Source: Bacteroidota bacterium
GTDB taxonomy: Bacteria > Bacteroidota > Bacteroidia > B-17B0 > B-17BO
Direction: 5' to 3'
Length of the DNA stretch: 7,238 bases
Assembly (NCBI GenBank): GCA_025356715.1
Contig: JANXRU010000205.1
Span: 1-7,238, forward strand
Below the pieces are notes generated by a model that was not told where the DNA came from, searched no databases, and saw nothing but the letters and a program-made list of their open reading frames with translations. Positions within the stretch are counted from its first letter, which is position 1; each line of letters opens with the position of its first letter. A program made the translations under genes and the position numbers. Shown here one piece after another: positions 6,400 through 7,238 of the stretch.

Positions 6400-6478
6400 C
6401 TGCAAGTTGTGCGTGGAGGATGCAGCGGGAGAAAGCGGAAGAGAGTTAATGAAAATGTTTTTAAAAAAGTTGGATTAG

Positions 6479-6501
6479 GTCACGGACGACACGTCCGCGA
6501 C
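6479..6501. repeat. REP-like hairpin 2
   Basis: GTCACGGACG (6479-6488) and CGTCCGCGAC (6492-6501) form a 10-bp stem with one A/C mismatch, closed by the loop ACA, the same loop as hairpin 1. It lies 8 bases beyond the stop codon of the gene at 6510-6935, so it may also serve as a transcript end for that gene. On the minus strand a run of six Ts (6462-6467) follows after some distance. The 12-mer GTCCGCGACAAC (6493-6504) recurs in inverted form at 7221-7232. Confidence 0.7.
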
Positions 6502-6509
6502 AACTGGGG

Positions 6510-6935
6510 TTATTTTTTATTTTCAAAACTTTTAATCACTTTCAAAATACTATCGTTACGATAATAATGGGTTTTCCATAACTCATCCTCATAACAAATT
6601 ATAATGCCGTCAAAAGAGGTTTCTATTATCGTAAATTGAATGTTGTTTTTAATTTTATTTATTACTACATCTATCAAACCAATATTAGATTTAGTATTAA
6701 TGTTTGTTACTTCTTTAGATTTATTAAGTTCTTTTGTTAAATGCGTTATTTTATTTTTTTGATAAATTATAAAATCATCTCCTAACGAATCGACTCCTCG
6801 GTTATCAATAGAAATATTAATAATATCCTTTTCATTTAATAATTGAATATTAGTTGTTTTTTTCATTGACATACAAGTCACAAAAAAAACGACTAATAAT
6901 AAAAGAGCAGCTATTAATATTTTACGTGCTATCAT
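6510..6935 (-). CDS. small exported or lipid-anchored protein of unknown function
   Basis: I do not recognise this 141-residue protein. It begins with MIARK and a strong hydrophobic stretch (6-19) ending in FVTC at Cys21. This could be a loose Bacteroidota lipobox or simply a signal anchor. The mature part is polar and rich in Lys, Asn and Ile, with alternating strand-like segments such as FIIYQKNKITHL (55-66), IQFTIIETSFDGIIICYED (99-117) and a helix-like end DSILKVIKSFEN (128-139). No catalytic motif is visible. The very high A+T content and Asn/Lys/Ile bias are consistent with horizontally acquired or fast-evolving accessory DNA. ATG 6933-6935 is chosen because the signal sequence begins there. 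It lies 89 bases downstream of another minus-strand gene end and is followed closely by hairpin 2. Confidence 0.65.
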   Translation of the reverse strand: MIARKILIAALLLLVVFFVTCMSMKKTTNIQLLNEKDIINISIDNRGVDSLGDDFIIYQKNKITHLTKELNKSKEVTNINTKSNIGLIDVVINKIKNNIQFTIIETSFDGIIICYEDELWKTHYYRNDSILKVIKSFENKK

Positions 6936-7024
6936 AATTAAAAAATTATATATCTTATATTTTTACTTATTGCAAGATTAAAAAAAAGAACAATTAAAAA
7001 TTGGATTTAAAAATAAATTTTACT

Positions 7025-7238
7025 TTAGTCTAAGTATCTTGGGTTTTGATAACTTGTAGTCTTTTCATTACTTTCACTTTTATTTTCATTACTTTCACTT
7101 TTAGCGTTATTCATGAAATTATAAAAAGACTTATTTTGCATACGTATACTCCATTTACTTATAATTTCTGATGTACCAAAATAATATTTGATTCCTGCTT
7201 TAGCAAAGCCACCAGCAACCGTTGTCGCGGACTTGTAG
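7025..7238 (-). CDS. C-terminal end of an unrecognised gene cut by the window edge
   Basis: A minus-strand frame is open from the right edge to TAA at 7025-7027, giving 70 residues. It starts YKSATTVAGGFAKAGIKYYF, contains an in-frame ATG only at residue 33, and runs through SEIISKWSIRMQNKSFYNFM. It then enters a hydrophilic tail with two copies of KSESNEN/K and ends NPRYLD. The Ala/Gly-rich then amphipathic composition and the clean frame suggest real coding sequence. The beginning lies outside the window, so no function can be assigned. It is upstream of, and co-oriented with, the gene at 6510-6935 (89-base gap), so the two may form an operon. Its first codons here coincide with a half hairpin related to hairpin 2. 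It could instead be chance open sequence, but the in-frame 21-base tandem repeat argues for coding. Confidence 0.55.
   Translation of the reverse strand, partial: YKSATTVAGGFAKAGIKYYFGTSEIISKWSIRMQNKSFYNFMNNAKSESNENKSESNEKTTSYQNPRYLD
7062..7103. repeat. two perfect tandem copies of a 21-base unit
   Basis: Bases 7062-7082 and 7083-7103 are identical. The unit length is a multiple of three, and in the minus-strand frame of the partial gene it encodes a charged heptapeptide, KSESNEN then KSESNEK. This looks like an in-frame duplication in a low-complexity tail. Confidence 0.85.
7224..7238. repeat. partial REP-like hairpin 3 cut by the window end
   Basis: GTCGCGGACT (7224-7233) is followed by TGT and then AG at the last two bases. 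AG is exactly how the returning arm AGTCCGCGAC would start. If so, the loop is TGT, that is ACA on the minus strand as in hairpins 1 and 2. With its flank it shares the inverted 12-mer of hairpin 2. Completion beyond the edge is a prediction. Confidence 0.5.

Noticed and set aside
6401..6478. Plus-strand open frame ending RELMKMFLKKLD before TAG
   Set aside because: It is short, its frame continues through the perfect palindrome, and it matches no family I recognise. It could be gene debris but cannot be supported.
7052..7059. ACTTGTAG shared with hairpin 3 (7231-7238)
   Set aside because: It is only 8 bases with no flanking stem, so chance is a sufficient explanation.

Overview
The window looks like chromosomal DNA of a low-GC Bacteroidota bacterium. 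The signs are strongly A+T-rich coding and intergenic DNA, no clear Shine-Dalgarno sites, one perfect match to the Bacteroidota -7 promoter box (TAnnTTTG), an FKBP lipoprotein of a type common in this phylum, and word-like intergenic inverted repeats of a kind I recall from Bacteroidota genomes. A genus cannot be named from the sequence alone.

Left part (1-2822), minus strand. A GNAT acetyltransferase (2391-2822, probably TTG start) is followed by a complete adenine deaminase gene, ade (611-2233). Twelve bases after ade comes an alpha/beta-hydrolase gene (29-598) that ends before the catalytic His and may carry a frameshift. Ade converts adenine to hypoxanthine and ammonia, so this is purine salvage. 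The hydrolase is probably co-transcribed with ade, but no functional link is visible.

Middle (2823-5407), plus strand. A divergent intergenic region holds a hairpin and a -7 promoter box that moves the start of the next gene downstream to 3139. That gene (3139-4833) encodes a 564-residue FAD protein carrying all three flavin-dependent halogenase signatures. It is followed, after a repeat-bearing gap, by an FKBP-type peptidyl-prolyl isomerase lipoprotein (4961-5407).

Right part (5408-7238), accessory DNA. It holds a broken IS3-type transposase tail (about 5461-5711) and, convergent with it, a REP-associated tyrosine transposase (RAYT, 5715-6245). Next come two compact GC-rich hairpins with ACA loops, a perfect 28-bp palindrome, a small exported protein of unknown function (6510-6935), and the C-terminal end of an unrecognised gene that runs off the right edge (7025-7238). 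The window stops inside what looks like a third hairpin of the same kind. The RAYT plus hairpins is the most interesting system here: a probable resident transposase with candidate REP substrates, one of which lies within an open reading frame.

Nearly every intergenic gap carries its own inverted repeat, at 2289-2387, 2904-2929, 4846-4906, 6281-6301, 6372-6399 and 6479-6501.
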